64,000 nucleotides of DNA, from positions 62,001 through 126,000 of the forward strand of contig NZ_FMZD01000001.1 of the NCBI RefSeq assembly GCF_900101525.1, read 5' to 3'. The position numbers and the translations under genes are program-made. Below, in pieces: positions 10,400 to 21,031 of this stretch. The notes under the pieces were generated by a model. It was not told the DNA's origin, ran no database searches, and saw only the letters and a list, made by a program, of their open reading frames with translations. The DNA comes from Marinilactibacillus psychrotolerans. GTDB lineage: Bacteria > Bacillota > Bacilli > Lactobacillales > Carnobacteriaceae_A. Positions within the stretch are counted from its first letter, which is position 1. Every line of letters starts with the position of its first letter.

Positions 10400-10454
10400 C
10401 TCAATTTTCCTTTCAGTTGAACGCTTATGATCCATTTATCAGATCGTTTTGTTC

Positions 10455-10490
10455 TTAATAAAAGCACTGAGTCGAAGGACTCAATGCTCT
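10455..10490 (-). terminator. Terminator of mltG
   Basis: The stem GCACTGAGTC / GACTCAATGC closes on a GAAG/CTTC tetraloop and is followed on the minus strand by TTTTATT. It lies directly after the mltG stop codon. Confidence 0.85.
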
Positions 10491-11573
10491 TTAATTTAAT
10501 TCGTCTCGTAATTCAAGATGTTGCTGGTAGGTTTCGGAGAAATATACTTCTTTGGTTGATAGATCCGCTATAAAATACATATAATCTGTTTTAGTCGGAT
10601 ACATACTTGCATCAATCGATGCCTCAGCAGGACTATTTACAGGACCAGGTCCAATACCTGTATGTTGGTAAAGATTATAAGGAGAATCTGTTTCAAGGTC
10701 ATCATACGTGATGCGCTCTTGATGTTCGCCCAATGCATAGGTCACACTAACATCTGTTTGAAGCGGCATATTTATCGCTAACCTATTGTAAAACACACCA
10801 GATATTAGCTTTCTATCTTCAGGAGTAATGCCTTCTCTTTCAATAAAAGAAGCAATTGTTAAAATACGGTGAACAGATGTCTCTTGAGAATCAATATCTG
10901 TATAGAATTTTTGCATAACTTGATCCATTCTAGAAAGCATTTGTGTTACAAGCTCTTCTAAAGTAGTTTCCTCATAAAAGTCATACGTTGCGGGATAAAG
11001 ATACCCTTCTAATTTATATAAAGTGTCTTCTCTAGCATCATAAGCACTATTCAAAAGCTTGGGAAACTCATCACGTTTTTTCTGAAGAAACTCTTCACTT
11101 TGTACTAGGTCAAAAAACTCATCTTCAGAGTAATCAGTATTCTCACTGATTACACCAGCAATTTGTTCTATTGTATACCCTTCTGGAACCGTTATGCTTC
11201 CAGTAGATTCTTCAGTTATCGGAGACCCGCCCTTTTTTAGACTCTCAACAATCTCATCTGATGATAATGAAGGAGAAAACTTATAGTGTCCCGCCTGAAA
11301 CCCTTGTTCACCATTGAATCTTAAGTGATAGTTAAAAACGAACGCGCTGTTAATAATTCCTTTTTCTTCTAAAATACGAGCAATATCCGTACGAGAAGAT
11401 CCTATAGGTATTTCTACTGATATTTCTTCTGTACTGTCCGGGTCTAAAGGTTTTAGAGACGAGGTATAGTAGTGATAGCCTGAAAACCCTAGAATAATAA
11501 TTAAGGTGATCAAAATAGCTACAATACTTAGTACTATTTTACGCACAGTATGCTTTGATTCCTGGTCAGGCAT
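10491..11573 (-). CDS. mltG: Endolytic murein transglycosylase MltG (YceG-like)
   Basis: Cleaves nascent peptidoglycan strands at the membrane and helps set glycan chain length. The 360-residue protein has a short cytosolic N terminus, one membrane helix (about residues 12-33) and a LysM-like subdomain with VPEGYTIEQIA. The YceG catalytic domain has EGYLYPATYDF, ASFIEREG with the catalytic Glu, SGVFYNRLAINMPLQTDVSV, and SPYNLYQHTGIGPGPVNSP. Streptococcal MltG has a long cytosolic extension; this one does not. A Shine-Dalgarno AAGGAA precedes the ATG. It is downstream of DUF1292 but separated by a terminator and about 220 bp. Confidence 0.94.
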   Translation of the reverse strand: MPDQESKHTVRKIVLSIVAILITLIIILGFSGYHYYTSSLKPLDPDSTEEISVEIPIGSSRTDIARILEEKGIINSAFVFNYHLRFNGEQGFQAGHYKFSPSLSSDEIVESLKKGGSPITEESTGSITVPEGYTIEQIAGVISENTDYSEDEFFDLVQSEEFLQKKRDEFPKLLNSAYDAREDTLYKLEGYLYPATYDFYEETTLEELVTQMLSRMDQVMQKFYTDIDSQETSVHRILTIASFIEREGITPEDRKLISGVFYNRLAINMPLQTDVSVTYALGEHQERITYDDLETDSPYNLYQHTGIGPGPVNSPAEASIDASMYPTKTDYMYFIADLSTKEVYFSETYQQHLELRDELN

Positions 11574-11732
11574 ATTTAATCCATTCCTTTTTAAAAGTGT
11601 TTATATCCTTTTCATTATACACAATCAACCTTGAATATTAAAGATAAAATTTTGACTGTCTTCTATAACATTCTTTTATAAATAATCATTTCCCTTTTTC
11701 TTCTTTCAAACCAATTTTTATGACTGCAAAAC

Positions 11733-11778
11733 AAAATAGTCATTAGAAACCTCAGTTAGCATTTCAAATGACTATTTT
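11733..11778 (-). terminator. Terminator after the DUF1292 gene
   Basis: AAAATAGTCATT pairs with AATGACTATTTT, extended by a GAAA/TTTC segment around a roughly 16-nt loop. A TGTTTTG tail follows on the minus strand. It ends the alaS-ireB-ruvX-DUF1292 group. The rest of the 11574-11792 spacer is A+T-rich and holds no gene. Confidence 0.85.
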
Positions 11779-11792
11779 ACACAGAAATAAAT

Positions 11793-12083
11793 TTACTCTT
11801 CTTCTTCTTCGATAAAAGTATTTAAAACTTCTTCAATCATTTCCCATTCTTCGTCAGAATCGATTGCACTTAATGTTCCTTCTAACCCACCATCATTCTC
11901 TGTGTATGAAAATGCAGATAATTCTACTTCTTCACCTTCACTTGTTCCCGCAGGATATACAAGGACGTATGATTTTTCAAAATCATCTGAATCAAACGTA
12001 AAAAGAATTTCGTATAATTCTTCATTTCCTTCTTCATCAATTATTGTGATATGATCATGATCGTGTTCATGTTCGTGTGACAT
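11793..12083 (-). CDS. yrzB: DUF1292 family acidic protein (YrzB-like)
   Basis: A small (96-residue), strongly acidic cytosolic protein of the DUF1292/YrzB family, function unknown. The N terminus is a His/Glu/Asp repeat (HEHEHDHDH) that could bind metal ions. It is followed by ITIIDEEGNEELYEILFTFDSDDFEKSY, the family core, and ends in a run of five Glu. A TTAGGAGAC ribosome binding site precedes the ATG, 11 bp after ruvX. The order ireB-ruvX-DUF1292 is conserved from Bacillus to Enterococcus. The His-rich start is seen in some homologues; its significance is unknown. Confidence 0.88.
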   Translation of the reverse strand: MSHEHEHDHDHITIIDEEGNEELYEILFTFDSDDFEKSYVLVYPAGTSEGEEVELSAFSYTENDGGLEGTLSAIDSDEEWEMIEEVLNTFIEEEEE

Positions 12084-12094
12084 AATATCGTCTC

Positions 12095-12523
12095 CTAATT
12101 ATTATTTGATTGTCGATCTAAATAGCCTTGTAAAATCATTACCGCAGCTAACTTATCAATGACTAGCTTCCTTTTTTTTCTTGAGGTATTTCCTTCTTCT
12201 ATCAGCATTCGGTTAGCTTGAATGGTGGTCAATCGCTCATCTTGATATTCTACTGGAAGATGATAGGTCTCTTCTAACAGTTTGCCATACCTATATGATG
12301 CTTCTGCTCTTGGACCTATAGAACTATCCATATTCTTAGGCAATCCTACAATAAATTTTTCTATTTCGTAGGCTTTTACGAGTTCCGACATTCTTACAAT
12401 TCCAAAATCTTCTTTTTCTTCATTGATTTTAATAATTTCTATACCTTGAGCCGTCCATCCAAAAGGATCGCTGACTGCTACACCTACAGTTCTAGATCCT
12501 ACATCTAATCCCATTATTCGCAT
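12095..12523 (-). CDS. ruvX: Holliday junction resolvase-like RNase H-fold nuclease (YqgF/RuvX)
   Basis: A 142-residue RNase H-fold protein proposed to act in pre-16S rRNA 5'-end maturation and/or Holliday junction resolution. The first acidic residue is in [16 protein letters not shown]. The second is in [15 protein letters not shown]. The third conserved region is DERLTTIQA, and [14 protein letters not shown] carries the last acidic site. The ATG is 4 nt downstream of the ireB stop. The ribosome binding site is weak, which suggests coupling to ireB translation. It is an essential, conserved gene in most bacteria. Confidence 0.94.
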   Translation of the reverse strand: MRIMGLDVGSRTVGVAVSDPFGWTAQGIEIIKINEEKEDFGIVRMSELVKAYEIEKFIVGLPKNMDSSIGPRAEASYRYGKLLEETYHLPVEYQDERLTTIQANRMLIEEGNTSRKKRKLVIDKLAAVMILQGYLDRQSNNN

Positions 12524-12527
12524 TTAC

Positions 12528-12785
12528 TTAGTTATCACTTTCTAGATACTTCGTCATCAATTCTTCCAAAATTTCATCTCTCTCATGTCTTTTGATCAGA
12601 TTTCTGGCATCGTTATGTCTAGGGATATAAGCCGGATCTCCAGACAGTAAATAACCTACGATTTGATTGATAGGGTTGTATCCTTTTTCTTCAAGTGCTT
12701 TATAAACAATTTTCAATGTGTCTTTCACATTGTATTCATCGTTATTATTCACACTAAAACGTACTGTATGGTCATTTGAAGTCAT
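12528..12785 (-). CDS. ireB: IreB family regulatory phosphoprotein
   Basis: An 85-residue protein (formerly DUF965/YrzL). In Enterococcus faecalis IreB is phosphorylated by the PASTA kinase IreK and negatively tunes cephalosporin tolerance. The core is [44 protein letters not shown] and a C-terminal helix rich in charged residues. Thr residues near the N terminus (MTSNDHT) correspond in position to the reported phosphosites. I start at the ATG at 12785, which follows GGAGGGG. The longer frame has no such site. It is the first gene after alaS and is probably cotranscribed with ruvX. Confidence 0.92.
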   Translation of the reverse strand: MTSNDHTVRFSVNNNDEYNVKDTLKIVYKALEEKGYNPINQIVGYLLSGDPAYIPRHNDARNLIKRHERDEILEELMTKYLESDN

Positions 12786-12935
12786 AATTTCCCCTCCGTA
12801 CTTCATAAGCATAGTTTGACTGATGATTGATTTTAGAGAAAAAGCTTATGTGATGTTATTTTACAAGAAAATAACCGAAAGTACAATGACGAATAAATCG
12901 GTTTATTCAAATAATTTGCAATCATTTACTAGATT

Positions 12936-12977
12936 CTTGCTTTCTAAACTTTTACTCTACTTAGAAAGCAAGGATTC
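12936..12977 (-). terminator. Possible terminator after alaS
   Basis: CTTGCTTTCTAA and TTAGAAAGCAAG form a perfect 12-bp stem around a 13-nt loop, 30-70 bp after the alaS stop. There is no good T-run on the minus strand, so it may be a weak terminator or a processing hairpin between alaS and ireB. Confidence 0.5.
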
Positions 12978-13006
12978 TTATAAGGCGAAATAAATAGTTC
13001 TCAATT

Positions 13007-15652
13007 TCAACTATTTACTTTGATCCAATTGCTGACAGATTCCAATGCTTTAGACAGTCCTTCTGGATTCTTTCCTCCTGCCTGTGCCATATCTGGACGT
13101 CCACCGCCACCGCCACCAACTAATGGGGCAATTGACTTAATTAAATCTCCAGCTTTAAAGCCCTTCTCAATTGCATGACTACTCATTGATGCAATCAAAT
13201 TTACTTTATCTTGATTTTTCAAACCTAAAACAAGAATATCTGAGTAATTTTCTTGCTTCCATTTATCAGCTAATTGTCTCAATTGATTCATATCTTTCAC
13301 TTGAACTTCTTGTGCAATATAAGTGATACCTTCTGAGTTATCTATTTTAGTAAATATATCATCTGCTTGAGTATTTGCTAATTTAGAGCTAAGCGATTCA
13401 TTCTCTTGTTTTAGCTCTTTAAAATCTTGTTGTAGTTGTTCTAATTTATTAGGAAGTTCTTCAACAGTCTGAGCTTTTAGTTGATCACTAATATGCTGTA
13501 AAACAGATAATTGATTTTCCATCCATTTGTAATAACCTTCGCTTGTCTTAGCAATAATTCTTCTAGTTCCAGCACCAATTCCTGATTCAGAGATAATCTT
13601 GAATAACCCTATATCAGATGTGTTTGAAACATGGGTACCTCCACAAAATTCTTTAGAATATTGTCCAATCATTACAACACGGACTTCATCTCCATATTTT
13701 TCACCAAACAAAGCCATTGCGCCCAGTTTTTTTGCTTCTTCGATTGAAGTAACTACAGTAGTGACAGGAAGTGAATCAAAAATTTTCTGATTCACAATTG
13801 TTTCCATTTGTTTCAGTTCATTATCAGTTACTTGTCCAAAATGCGTAAAATCAAATCTTAACTGATCTGGTGCAACTAGTGAACCGGCTTGATTAGCATG
13901 ACTGCCTAAGACATCTTTTAATGCTTGATGAAGTAAGTGGGTAGCTGTATGATTTCTCTCAATCAAGTTGCGACGTCGATGATCAACTTCAAGGATATAA
14001 ACATCACCTTTTTTCAGTGAAGCAAGTACTTCTACTTCATGCAAAGGTTGTCCTGCCGGTGCAGATTTAACATTTTTTACTGTCGCTACAACCTCACCTG
14101 CGTGATTTTTTACAGTACCTGTGTCTCCAATTTGCCCGCCTTTTTCAGCATAGAATGGCGTTACATCAAATACTAATCGAACGTTTTTTCCTTTTTCAAT
14201 TGAACCTTTGAATTCATCATCAGCTATAATTGCTTCTAGTGTTCCTTCAGTTGTCATATTTCCGTATCCAATAAATTCGCTATTTTTATTAAGTTTTGTC
14301 AATAAATCGCTTTGTACAGACATTGAACCTTCTTCGTTACGAGCTGATCTAGCACGTTCTCTTTGTTTTCTCATTTCATTTTCAAAACCTTCTAGATCAA
14401 CTGTAAGATTTCGTTCCTCTGCAACTTCTTCAGTCAATTCGACTGGGAATCCAAAAGTATCATATAATTGAAAAGCAGCTTCTCCATTGAGAACCGTTTC
14501 GTCTGCTTTTTTCATTTGTTCTGTTATTTCATTTAACCGACCAAGACCTTCTGCCAGTGTTTCATGGAATCGTTCTTCTTCGTTTAGAATCACTTTAGTT
14601 ATAAAAGGCGTTTTTTCCAAAATTTCAGGGTAATGTTCTCGCATTATTTCTCCAACAACTGGAACAAGTTTAGCTAAAAATGGTTTTTCAATTCCTAATT
14701 TACGACCATGCATGATTGCACGACGTAACAAGCGACGCAACACGTAACCGCGACCTTCATTTGATGGTAACGCTCCATCTCCGATCGCAAATGATATAGC
14801 ACGAACATGATCTGCTATTACTTTAAAACTCGTTTGTTTGTCAGAACCTTTAACATAGGTATTTCCAGAGATTTCTTCAACTTTATTAATAATCGGCATA
14901 AATAAATCAGTTTCAAAATTCGTTGGTACATTTTGAATGACTGAAAGCATACGTTCAAGTCCCATTCCCGTATCAATGTTTTTATTAGGTAATGGATCAT
15001 AAGTATCGTCGGGCTTATGATTAAATTGAGAAAATACTAAATTCCAAATCTCAAGCCATCTTTCATTTTCTCCTCCTGGATAGTTTTCAGGATCATTCTC
15101 AGATAAGTCATTGAAAGCAGGTCCACGATCATAAAAGATTTCTGAATTAGGACCGCATGGGCCTTCTCCAATATCCCAGAAATTCCCCTCTTCTTCTACA
15201 ATGTGATCTTCATTTAATCCAACTTTTTCATGCCAGATTTTATATGCTTCTTTGTCTTCTGGATACACTGTTACATATAACTTGTCCGGATCCATTGCTA
15301 TCCATTTTTCATCAGTTAAAAATTCCCAAGCCCACATAATGGCTTCTTCTTTGAAATAATCTCCAATAGAAAAATTTCCAAGCATTTCAAATAAGGTATG
15401 ATGTCTAGCAGTCTTACCCACATTTTCAATATCATTTGTTCTAATACTTTTTTGAGAACTAGCTAACCTTGGATTGCTCGGTTTCACTGATCCATCAAAA
15501 TATTTTTTCATTGTTGCTACACCTGAATTGACCCAAAGCAACGAAGGATCATCTATTGGGACTAGTGAAGCACTTTTTTCAATTTTGTGATTTTTCTCCG
15601 CAAAAAAGTCAAGATATAATTGTCTAAGTTCGGAACTGTTTAATTGCTTCAT
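13007..15652 (-). CDS. alaS: Alanyl-tRNA synthetase
   Basis: A class II aminoacyl-tRNA synthetase that charges tRNA-Ala and edits mischarged Ser/Gly. The 881-residue protein shows the N-terminal catalytic core (FFAEKNHKIEKSASLVP, ARHHTLFEMLGNFSIGDYF), the GMGLERM motif 3 region, and the tRNA-binding domain. The editing domain has zinc-type HTATHLLHQAL and FCGGTHVSNT. The C-Ala domain has VGGGGGGRPDMAQAGG. The ATG at 15652 follows GAAAGGAAA. It is controlled by an upstream T-box leader and heads the cluster with ireB, ruvX and DUF1292. Confidence 0.97.
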   Translation of the reverse strand: MKQLNSSELRQLYLDFFAEKNHKIEKSASLVPIDDPSLLWVNSGVATMKKYFDGSVKPSNPRLASSQKSIRTNDIENVGKTARHHTLFEMLGNFSIGDYFKEEAIMWAWEFLTDEKWIAMDPDKLYVTVYPEDKEAYKIWHEKVGLNEDHIVEEEGNFWDIGEGPCGPNSEIFYDRGPAFNDLSENDPENYPGGENERWLEIWNLVFSQFNHKPDDTYDPLPNKNIDTGMGLERMLSVIQNVPTNFETDLFMPIINKVEEISGNTYVKGSDKQTSFKVIADHVRAISFAIGDGALPSNEGRGYVLRRLLRRAIMHGRKLGIEKPFLAKLVPVVGEIMREHYPEILEKTPFITKVILNEEERFHETLAEGLGRLNEITEQMKKADETVLNGEAAFQLYDTFGFPVELTEEVAEERNLTVDLEGFENEMRKQRERARSARNEEGSMSVQSDLLTKLNKNSEFIGYGNMTTEGTLEAIIADDEFKGSIEKGKNVRLVFDVTPFYAEKGGQIGDTGTVKNHAGEVVATVKNVKSAPAGQPLHEVEVLASLKKGDVYILEVDHRRRNLIERNHTATHLLHQALKDVLGSHANQAGSLVAPDQLRFDFTHFGQVTDNELKQMETIVNQKIFDSLPVTTVVTSIEEAKKLGAMALFGEKYGDEVRVVMIGQYSKEFCGGTHVSNTSDIGLFKIISESGIGAGTRRIIAKTSEGYYKWMENQLSVLQHISDQLKAQTVEELPNKLEQLQQDFKELKQENESLSSKLANTQADDIFTKIDNSEGITYIAQEVQVKDMNQLRQLADKWKQENYSDILVLGLKNQDKVNLIASMSSHAIEKGFKAGDLIKSIAPLVGGGGGGRPDMAQAGGKNPEGLSKALESVSNWIKVNS

Positions 15653-15689
15653 AAAATATTTCCTTTCTTGTATCATTTATCTATTTTTT

Positions 15690-15925
15690 TCAACAAAAAA
15701 ACTGAATAATTCCATTGCTCACAAGGACGACTTTACGCGGTACCACCTTGTTTGCAATGACACTATTCAGTCTGTCATTACCTCTTAAATCTTGTTAACG
15801 CCAAGAAACGGTATGATTTCTCATACAAATAAAATTAGGGAGCGAATGATGTGCACTATTGATCCCCTTTCACCTTTAAAAGGACCTCTCTAAAATAGCT
15901 GATTTCATCATATATCCTAAAGTTC
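15690..15925 (-). promoter_or_regulatory. T-box leader of alaS
   Basis: A T-box riboswitch that senses uncharged tRNA-Ala. The conserved T-box sequence is AAGGTGGTACCGCG on the minus strand (about 15735-15748). The terminator pairs CTGAATA...GCAA near 15745-15770 with GCAATGG...ATTCAG at 15698-15720, followed by seven T. Stem I begins near AGAGAGGTCC at about 15890. A GCT triplet at 15841-15843 (minus strand) is the tentative Ala specifier. The 3' end lies about 40 nt before the start codon. Confidence 0.92.
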
Positions 15926-15999
15926 GAATAAAATGAGTATAGCTTAGTTTAAAAATATAGTCAACCCAATATTCTTTTAGCAATCGTTATTATCTCAAT

Positions 16000-16881
16000 T
16001 TAGAAATTAGAATCTTCGGTACTAAACTGTTTGTGTAAAGAGAAGCCACGCCCTAATACTTCGCTCGCACTCATTGCAACTACAAAGGCATCTGGGTCAA
16101 CTTCCAGCACTGTTTCTTTTAGTAAGGTAAATTCTCTTTCTTGTATAACAACCATTAACATATCTTTCTCAGTATTTCCATATCCGCCACGTACTCCCAA
16201 GTTTGTCACACCTCTTTCAAGGGTGTGGAGTACTTCACGTTTGATTTCTTGAGGACTATCCGAGATGATAAATATATTCTTATTTCGATTAAATCCTAAT
16301 TGAACTAAGTCGATTGTTCGAGAAATCAAAAATAGTGAAATCAGTGAATACATTACAGTTTCAGGATTGAATACCACCAAAGCTAAGAAGATAACAAATC
16401 CATCTACTATTACAGTACTAATACCAAGTTGTAAATGGGCAAATTGATATAATAACTGAACAATTACACTTGTTCCACCAGTTGTGGCTTTAGCTCTAAA
16501 TACAATTCCCAATCCTAGTCCAGTAAAGACACCACCAAAAACTGCCGCTAAAAAGGGATCATGCGTTAAGGGATCTAGATCACCTAAAAACATTAAATAA
16601 AAGGGTAGTAATAAACTACCTAAAATCGTTTTGTACCCTGCAGCTTTTCCTAATAATACAAAACATAGAATTAATAACGGAATGTTTACCGAATATTGAA
16701 AAATTGCTGGATCAAGATTATAGAGATTATTGGCTATAATTGACAGCCCAGATACTCCACCTGAAACAATATCATTTGGCAGCAAGAATACTTGGAACGC
16801 TACTGCTGTGATTAGACACCCAATAACAATATAAACGTAATCTACTGCATCTAACGTAAACCGCTTCGCTAATTTAAACAT
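16000..16881 (-). CDS. YitT family membrane protein (DUF161/DUF2179)
   Basis: A 293-residue integral membrane protein with about five or six membrane helices (residues 15-190) of the YitT_membrane type. A cytosolic C-terminal DUF2179 ferredoxin-like domain includes LERGVTNLGVRGGYGNTEKDMLMVV and VDPDAFVVAMSASEVLGRGF. The family motifs NDIVSGGVSGLSIIANNLY and KATTGGTSVIVQLLYQF are clear. Members have been linked to pyridoxal or other small-molecule transport, but function is not settled. GAAGGAGGAAATGA precedes the ATG. It stands alone between alaS and recD2. Confidence 0.88.
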   Translation of the reverse strand: MFKLAKRFTLDAVDYVYIVIGCLITAVAFQVFLLPNDIVSGGVSGLSIIANNLYNLDPAIFQYSVNIPLLILCFVLLGKAAGYKTILGSLLLPFYLMFLGDLDPLTHDPFLAAVFGGVFTGLGLGIVFRAKATTGGTSVIVQLLYQFAHLQLGISTVIVDGFVIFLALVVFNPETVMYSLISLFLISRTIDLVQLGFNRNKNIFIISDSPQEIKREVLHTLERGVTNLGVRGGYGNTEKDMLMVVIQEREFTLLKETVLEVDPDAFVVAMSASEVLGRGFSLHKQFSTEDSNF

Positions 16882-17132
16882 TCATTTCCTCCTTCAGTAA
16901 CCTTTGTTCGAGTCATTCTATCATTACGCTTAGCCTTTCAACAACCATGATTGCGCCTTCATGAGTAAATTATCATCCTTAACCACATAATAGACACTTT
17001 TTCATTTAATAATTATGGTCTATTACTATTTATTTATGAATTAAAAAACTCTTTACGCCTTGAGAATAGATAGAAGTTCCAGACTAAAAATAACCAAAAG
17101 AACCTGTTGAATTAATATAGGATAAGAACCAT

Positions 17133-17166
17133 AAATGAACACTTTTATCTAAAAGTGGTCATTTAT
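17133..17166 (-). terminator. Terminator of recD2
   Basis: AAATGA-CACTTTT pairs with AAAAGTG-TCATTT around a 4-nt loop, just after the recD2 stop codon. The tail is A/T-rich on the minus strand. The 16882-17172 spacer otherwise shows nothing. Confidence 0.75.
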
Positions 17167-17172
17167 TATAAT

Positions 17173-19620
17173 TTATACAGTGTAAGGTGATAAATCTGCC
17201 ATCCCTACTAAAGGATCTACTACATTTTTTTCAACCATAAGCGGAGTCAAAATATTAGTTTTCTCTTTTTTTGTTTTATATCCTTCTAGTTGATTTGGCG
17301 TTTCCTCGTTTACTTTTTCTGTGAAAGCCGTTAATTTACTATCAGATTTTTGTTCAGCTAGCAATCTTTCTTTAAGCGTTGTTTTTCTTAACATACTTGT
17401 TGACTGTAAGCTTTTTCTGTATGCATTTTCTTCACCACAGAGTATTAAAAAATGACTCGCTCGAGTAACAGCTGTATAAAGTAAATCTTTTTTCAGCATT
17501 CTTCTATATCCATTAACCATAGGCAAAATGACCATATCATATTCGCTACCTTGAGCCTTGTGGATTGAGCAGCAATAGGCTAGCGTTAATTTATTCCATT
17601 CATTGCGTAAATAGGTTACCTCATTCCCTTCAAAATCAATAATCAGGTTATCCGTTTTCGTTTCAGATTCTTTAGAAGGAATAATACCCGTAATGATTCC
17701 CATATCCCCATTAAAAACATTTCTTTCAGGGTCATTGACGAGTTGAAGAACCTTATCACCAATTCTATAGACATTATCTATAAAGTTAACTTCTTTTTTT
17801 TCATTATGTTCATTAGGATTAAACAAGTTCTGCAAATGCTTATTCAATACATTGATTCCTGCCGGCCCTTTATACATGGGAGCCAATACTTGAACTTCTT
17901 GTGCAGTATATCCTCTAGAAATTGCTTTAGTCACGACTTGAGTGATTACATCTAAAACTTTCGACGTTGTACATGGGAAAAAGCTACGGTCTTTTTTCTT
18001 ATCTTTAAAATCATCAGGCAACTGATTTTCTTTTATTTTATGTGCTAACGGTATAATCGAAGAATCATTTCCTTGACGGTAAATATCCTTTAGTTCACTT
18101 TTTGGAATAACTTCACTTTCCAGAAAATCTCTCAAGACTTGTCCGGGTCCAACAGAAGGAAGCTGATCTTTATCTCCAACCATAATTACTTGCATATCAT
18201 TTGGAATAGATTTGAACAATTGATAGGCAAGCCAAGTATCGACCATTGACATTTCGTCAATTACCAGAAGTTTCCCTTTTAAGTTTCGATCTGAATCATC
18301 AAGACTTTCTTCATCATCCATTGCTGTTAACCCTAATAATCTATGAATCGTAGAAGCAGGTAGGCCCGTTGTTTCTTTCATTCTTTTAGCCGCTCTACCC
18401 GTTGGCGCTGCTAAAAGAATGGGGAAGGCTTCGTCTTTATATTCTGCAGGATCTAATGAAAGATCATTTAATTCAGCAAATAAGTTAACAATACCTTTCA
18501 ACACTGTCGTTTTCCCTGTACCCGGTCCACCTGTCAGTAAAAAAACTGGAGAATGCAGTGCTTTTTCAATCGCTGATCTTTGAGAATCTCCATATTCGAT
18601 TCCCATCGCTTTTTCTAAATGACTCAGTTTTTTTTCGACTTGCTTTGAAGAGATTTCAATTTTATCTGAATAACTAAGTAATCGTTCGATTGCTGTAGAT
18701 ACGCCCCATTCAGAAGCAAACAGTGAGGGAATATAAAAACGATCTTCATCTTGGATAATCTCTTGCTGTCGAACTAATTCAATCACATTATCCGCTACTG
18801 AATCCGGATTAATAATGAAAGGTCTACTTTCTTCCAAAATTTGTATACTTCTGGTTAGCAAGGGTTTGCTTAAAGCAAAAGTATCCCCTTCGCTGATAGT
18901 AAGTTCATGAATGGAATAAAGAATACTTGCTTGTAACCTTTCTGGTGCATCTGCTTTTATACCAATCTCGTCAGCTATGGTATCCGCACGGTTAAACCCT
19001 ATTCCTTCAATTTCTTTAATTAATTGATAAGGATTTTCTTGAATGATCGATAATGTCTTGCCTTCAAATTTCTGATAAACTTTATAGGCTAACTGATTAC
19101 CCAATCCGAACTTGTTCAAGGCTAGAATGACTCGCTGCATTCCTTGTTCTTTTTCGAGAACATCCATTATCATTTGTTTCCTTGTCTGATTTAATCCAGG
19201 TACTTTATCTAAATGATTTGGATCATCAAGTATCAAATCTAATACACCTTCACCTAGAGTATTGACAATGCTCTCAGCTGTTTTCTTACCTATACCTTTG
19301 AATCGGCTGCTGGATAAATAAGAAACTACAGCCTGTCCGCTGGAAGGCTGTTTTTTTGCATAACGATCTGCTAGAAACTGTAAACCATATTTAGGATGAT
19401 CCGTTAATTTACCATAAAATTGATAAGTTTCACCTTCTGTTACCTGTCCAAAATTCCCTGTAATCACAATTTGCGTTCCATCGTAAGTAGTATTTGTTTC
19501 TGACAAATCAACCAGCATGACTTTATAGAAATTAGAAGGATTAGAAAAATAGATCGCTGACACTTCTCCAACTATATACTTCTCTTGGTTTTCTTCTAAT
19601 TGAAGTGTTTCGTTTTCCAT
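17173..19620 (-). CDS. recD2: RecD2-type SF1B DNA helicase
   Basis: An ATP-dependent 5'-to-3' DNA helicase that acts in repair and fork maintenance without RecBC. The 815-residue protein has an N-terminal OB-like domain, tandem helix-hairpin-helix motifs (RFKGIGKKTAESIV, KVPGLNQTRKQMI, EIEGIGFNRADTI), then the SF1B core. Motif I is LLTGGPGTGKTT, motif II is LLVIDEMSMVD, motif III is MVGDKDQLPSVGPG. The C-terminal part has TLAYCCSIHKAQGSE and LLYTAVTRA (motifs V and VI). Length fits RecD2 (about 800) rather than RecD of RecBCD. It lies downstream of mnmA, as is common in lactobacilli. Confidence 0.95.
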   Translation of the reverse strand: MENETLQLEENQEKYIVGEVSAIYFSNPSNFYKVMLVDLSETNTTYDGTQIVITGNFGQVTEGETYQFYGKLTDHPKYGLQFLADRYAKKQPSSGQAVVSYLSSSRFKGIGKKTAESIVNTLGEGVLDLILDDPNHLDKVPGLNQTRKQMIMDVLEKEQGMQRVILALNKFGLGNQLAYKVYQKFEGKTLSIIQENPYQLIKEIEGIGFNRADTIADEIGIKADAPERLQASILYSIHELTISEGDTFALSKPLLTRSIQILEESRPFIINPDSVADNVIELVRQQEIIQDEDRFYIPSLFASEWGVSTAIERLLSYSDKIEISSKQVEKKLSHLEKAMGIEYGDSQRSAIEKALHSPVFLLTGGPGTGKTTVLKGIVNLFAELNDLSLDPAEYKDEAFPILLAAPTGRAAKRMKETTGLPASTIHRLLGLTAMDDEESLDDSDRNLKGKLLVIDEMSMVDTWLAYQLFKSIPNDMQVIMVGDKDQLPSVGPGQVLRDFLESEVIPKSELKDIYRQGNDSSIIPLAHKIKENQLPDDFKDKKKDRSFFPCTTSKVLDVITQVVTKAISRGYTAQEVQVLAPMYKGPAGINVLNKHLQNLFNPNEHNEKKEVNFIDNVYRIGDKVLQLVNDPERNVFNGDMGIITGIIPSKESETKTDNLIIDFEGNEVTYLRNEWNKLTLAYCCSIHKAQGSEYDMVILPMVNGYRRMLKKDLLYTAVTRASHFLILCGEENAYRKSLQSTSMLRKTTLKERLLAEQKSDSKLTAFTEKVNEETPNQLEGYKTKKEKTNILTPLMVEKNVVDPLVGMADLSPYTV

Positions 19621-19716
19621 ATTTTTCCGCCATCCTTTCGCTCTGTCTATTTTAACGAAGTCTACGTGGTTTTTCTAGTCTTTATATTTAAAATAAATTT
19701 ATAATACCCATGTAAA

Positions 19717-19750
19717 AAAGAGACAAATGAACGACCATTCGTCTCTTTCT
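19717..19750 (-). terminator. Terminator of mnmA
   Basis: AAAGAGAC-AATG pairs with CATT-GTCTCTTT around a 5-nt loop, followed on the minus strand by TTTTTT. It lies 11 bp past the mnmA stop. Confidence 0.92.
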
Positions 19751-19760
19751 CTACCTATGA

Positions 19761-20900
<1,140 letters not shown>

Positions 20901-20981
20901 TCAGTTTAGATTCTGAACTATACACGAATTGAAGGTTCGTAAGTTTCAGTCTGTTCCATTATACTTACTTAAAGAAAGAAA

Positions 20982-21015
20982 TCAAGCTGTATTAAGGTCT
21001 TTTAATACAACTTGA
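20982..21015 (-). terminator. Terminator between DUF1831 and mnmA
   Basis: TCAAG-TGTATTAA pairs with TTAATACA-CTTGA around a short loop, followed by TTTCTTTCTTT on the minus strand. It implies that mnmA has its own promoter or is fed by partial read-through. Confidence 0.82.
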
Positions 21016-21031
21016 TCCCATTATAGTCTTA

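Noticed and set aside
13599-15339. Several plus-strand frames of 60-90 codons inside alaS
   Set aside because: Antisense shadows of the alaS frame with no ribosome binding sites or recognisable products. Similar shadows in minD, mreB, ackA, valS and others were left out for the same reason.
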